The position numbers and the translations under genes were made by a program. From Flavobacteriaceae bacterium (GTDB taxonomy: Bacteria > Bacteroidota > Bacteroidia > Flavobacteriales > Flavobacteriaceae): a DNA stretch of 6,348 nucleotides. A model generated the notes under the pieces. It worked only from the letters and a program-made list of their open reading frames with translations, searched no databases and was not told where the DNA came from. Shown one piece after another: positions 5,697-6,348 of this stretch. The DNA is taken from contig JAESTN010000267.1 of the NCBI GenBank assembly GCA_016763595.1, forward strand, positions 1 through 6,348. The letters are read 5' to 3'. Position 1 is the stretch's first letter, and every line of letters starts with the position of its first letter.

Positions 5697-5730
5697 AAAG
5701 CAGTTTACATTTATGTAAGCTGCTTTTTTT
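5697..5730 (+). terminator. Intrinsic terminator after tRNA-Tyr
   Basis: The arms AAAGCAGTTTACAT (5697-5710) and ATGTAAGCTGCTTT (5713-5726) form a 14-base-pair stem with one T-G wobble and a very tight loop, followed by a T run to 5730. The form is typical for the end of a tRNA transcription unit. Confidence 0.85.
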
Positions 5731-5740
5731 GTTTTTTAAG

Positions 5741-5770
5741 CTGAATTAAACAAAAAACTTTTTACTTTTG
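5741..5770 (+). promoter_or_regulatory. Bacteroidota-type promoter for the last, partial gene
   Basis: TACTTTTG (5763-5770) is an exact TAnnTTTG element. CTG at 5741-5743, 19 bases upstream, is a near match to the TTG -33 element. Transcription would start near 5777, leaving a leader of about 50 bases before the ATG at 5830, longer than the other leaders in the window and containing an inverted repeat. Confidence 0.6.
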
Positions 5771-5794
5771 TAAAACCCCCTATTTTGGTTGGGA

Positions 5795-5809
5795 TGTGAA
5801 TTTTTCACA
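5795..5809 (+). repeat. Perfect inverted repeat in the leader of the last gene
   Basis: TGTGAA-TTT-TTCACA is a 15-base perfect palindrome (6-base arms, 3-base centre), located about 18-32 bases after the predicted transcription start and 20 bases before the ATG at 5830. It could be a small RNA hairpin or a repressor or activator site. It resembles the TGTGA/TCACA half-sites of CRP/FNR-type regulators, but the centre is 5 bases rather than the usual 6. No T run follows, so it is not a terminator. Confidence 0.5.
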
Positions 5810-5829
5810 ACAGTCAAGAAACTACTTTT

Positions 5830-6348
5830 ATGAAACTCAAAAAAAAGCTTATACTTTTTATAAGCACCCTTTTTAAAACTGCTCCTGTACATTCAACTAA
5901 TTATTATAATTTAAGTAAGCTTAATGAATATGAGGAGAAAGATGTGTATTCATATATCAACCTAATAAATGATATATCAAGTAAAAAAATAAAAAAAACC
6001 AATTCCAATATTTATTTATTGAATGGAAAAAAGAATCGCGCGATTACAACTAGAGATGTCAGAAACTATTATGGAAAACCAAATCAAGTAATCCGGAATA
6101 AACAAGATTCTTTTGATATTACAATTTATGTGTACAGAATCTATTTAGGGAATTACAGAGCACGATTTAAACTACATTTTAACAACGGAAAGTTGGTGTT
6201 GTATACATATGGTTTCTCTTCATTAAAAGATGAAGAGAAGAATGAAATTATAAATACATTGTCAAAAAAATATTTAAAACAAGAGAACCTCGATATAAAT
6301 AATGAGTATATCTTGGATGCTAAAAACACAATGATAACTTTTTCTCAA
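5830..6348 (+). CDS. Unrecognised exported protein, N-terminal 173 residues (partial)
   Basis: The frame is open from the ATG at 5830 to the window end without a stop; an in-frame TGA at 5797-5799 shows the start is not further upstream. The N-terminus MKLKKKLILFISTLFKTAPVHS looks like a signal peptide (four lysines in the first six residues, then a hydrophobic stretch), so the protein is probably periplasmic or surface-exposed. The rest is polar and rich in Lys, Asn and Tyr. The stretch TTRDVRNYYGKPNQV (about 74-88), followed by two tyrosine-rich strands and RFKLHFNNGKLVLYTYGF (about 112-129), recalls the helix-then-strands pattern of small BamE/SmpA-like periplasmic domains. That is an impression only. 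No lipobox and no catalytic motif are seen. It has its own promoter and follows the tRNA terminator. I do not recognise the family. Confidence 0.75.
   Translation, partial: MKLKKKLILFISTLFKTAPVHSTNYYNLSKLNEYEEKDVYSYINLINDISSKKIKKTNSNIYLLNGKKNRAITTRDVRNYYGKPNQVIRNKQDSFDITIYVYRIYLGNYRARFKLHFNNGKLVLYTYGFSSLKDEEKNEIINTLSKKYLKQENLDINNEYILDAKNTMITFSQ

Noticed and set aside
5433..5744. Plus-strand open frame of 103 codons (translation includes AQLVEHLPFKERVLGSSP)
   Set aside because: It runs straight through both tRNA genes and the hairpin between them. This peptide is the familiar false translation of a tRNA gene.
1..6348. CRISPR array, insertion sequence, prophage or toxin-antitoxin module
   Set aside because: I found no regularly spaced repeats, transposase or integrase motifs, terminal inverted repeats or paired small genes on either strand.

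Overview
The window looks like ordinary chromosome from a marine or host-associated Flavobacteriaceae-type bacterium (phylum Bacteroidota). The evidence is low-GC DNA, AT-rich leaders that mostly lack Shine-Dalgarno sequences, several near-perfect Bacteroidota promoters (TTG-N19/20-TAnnTTTG), and typical products: a CtlX-type citrulline hydrolase, a PafA-type phosphatase and an Mla-type lipid ABC transporter. I see no transposase, integrase, CRISPR array or phage gene.

Layout. Positions 1-426 (minus) hold the N-terminal part of a secreted protein of unknown function, cut by the window edge. A divergent promoter region (427-553) separates it from a tight two-gene unit on the plus strand: a citrulline-type guanidino/ureido hydrolase (ctlX, 554-1492) and, one base later, a PrsW-family intramembrane metalloprotease (1494-2177). 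The protease gene meets a minus-strand pafA-type alkaline phosphatase (2174-3814) tail to tail, with overlapping stop codons. pafA diverges from a two-gene plus-strand operon for the permease (mlaE, 3920-4660) and ATPase (mlaF, 4660-5427) of an MCE/Mla-type lipid transporter, whose genes share one base. A strong promoter then drives tRNA-Lys(TTT), a hairpin, tRNA-Tyr(GTA) and a second terminator (5437-5730). The last 600 bases contain another consensus promoter, a leader with a perfect inverted repeat, and the start of an unrecognised secreted protein (5830 to the edge).

How the genes relate. ctlX and the protease gene are probably co-transcribed, though no biochemical link is known to me. 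mlaE and mlaF form one membrane complex that needs a substrate-binding MCE (MlaD-like) protein not encoded here. pafA releases phosphate from organic phosphomonoesters outside the cytoplasm. The two tRNA genes look like one transcription unit with a partial stop between them.

Novelty. I find no undescribed multi-gene system. The points most worth checking are the tRNA pair (internal hairpin, no obvious promoter for tRNA-Tyr, a U5/C68 acceptor mismatch in tRNA-Lys), the ctlX-protease coupling, and the unrecognised secreted protein with its structured leader. Three start codons (ctlX, pafA, mlaF) should be placed downstream of the longest open frame.
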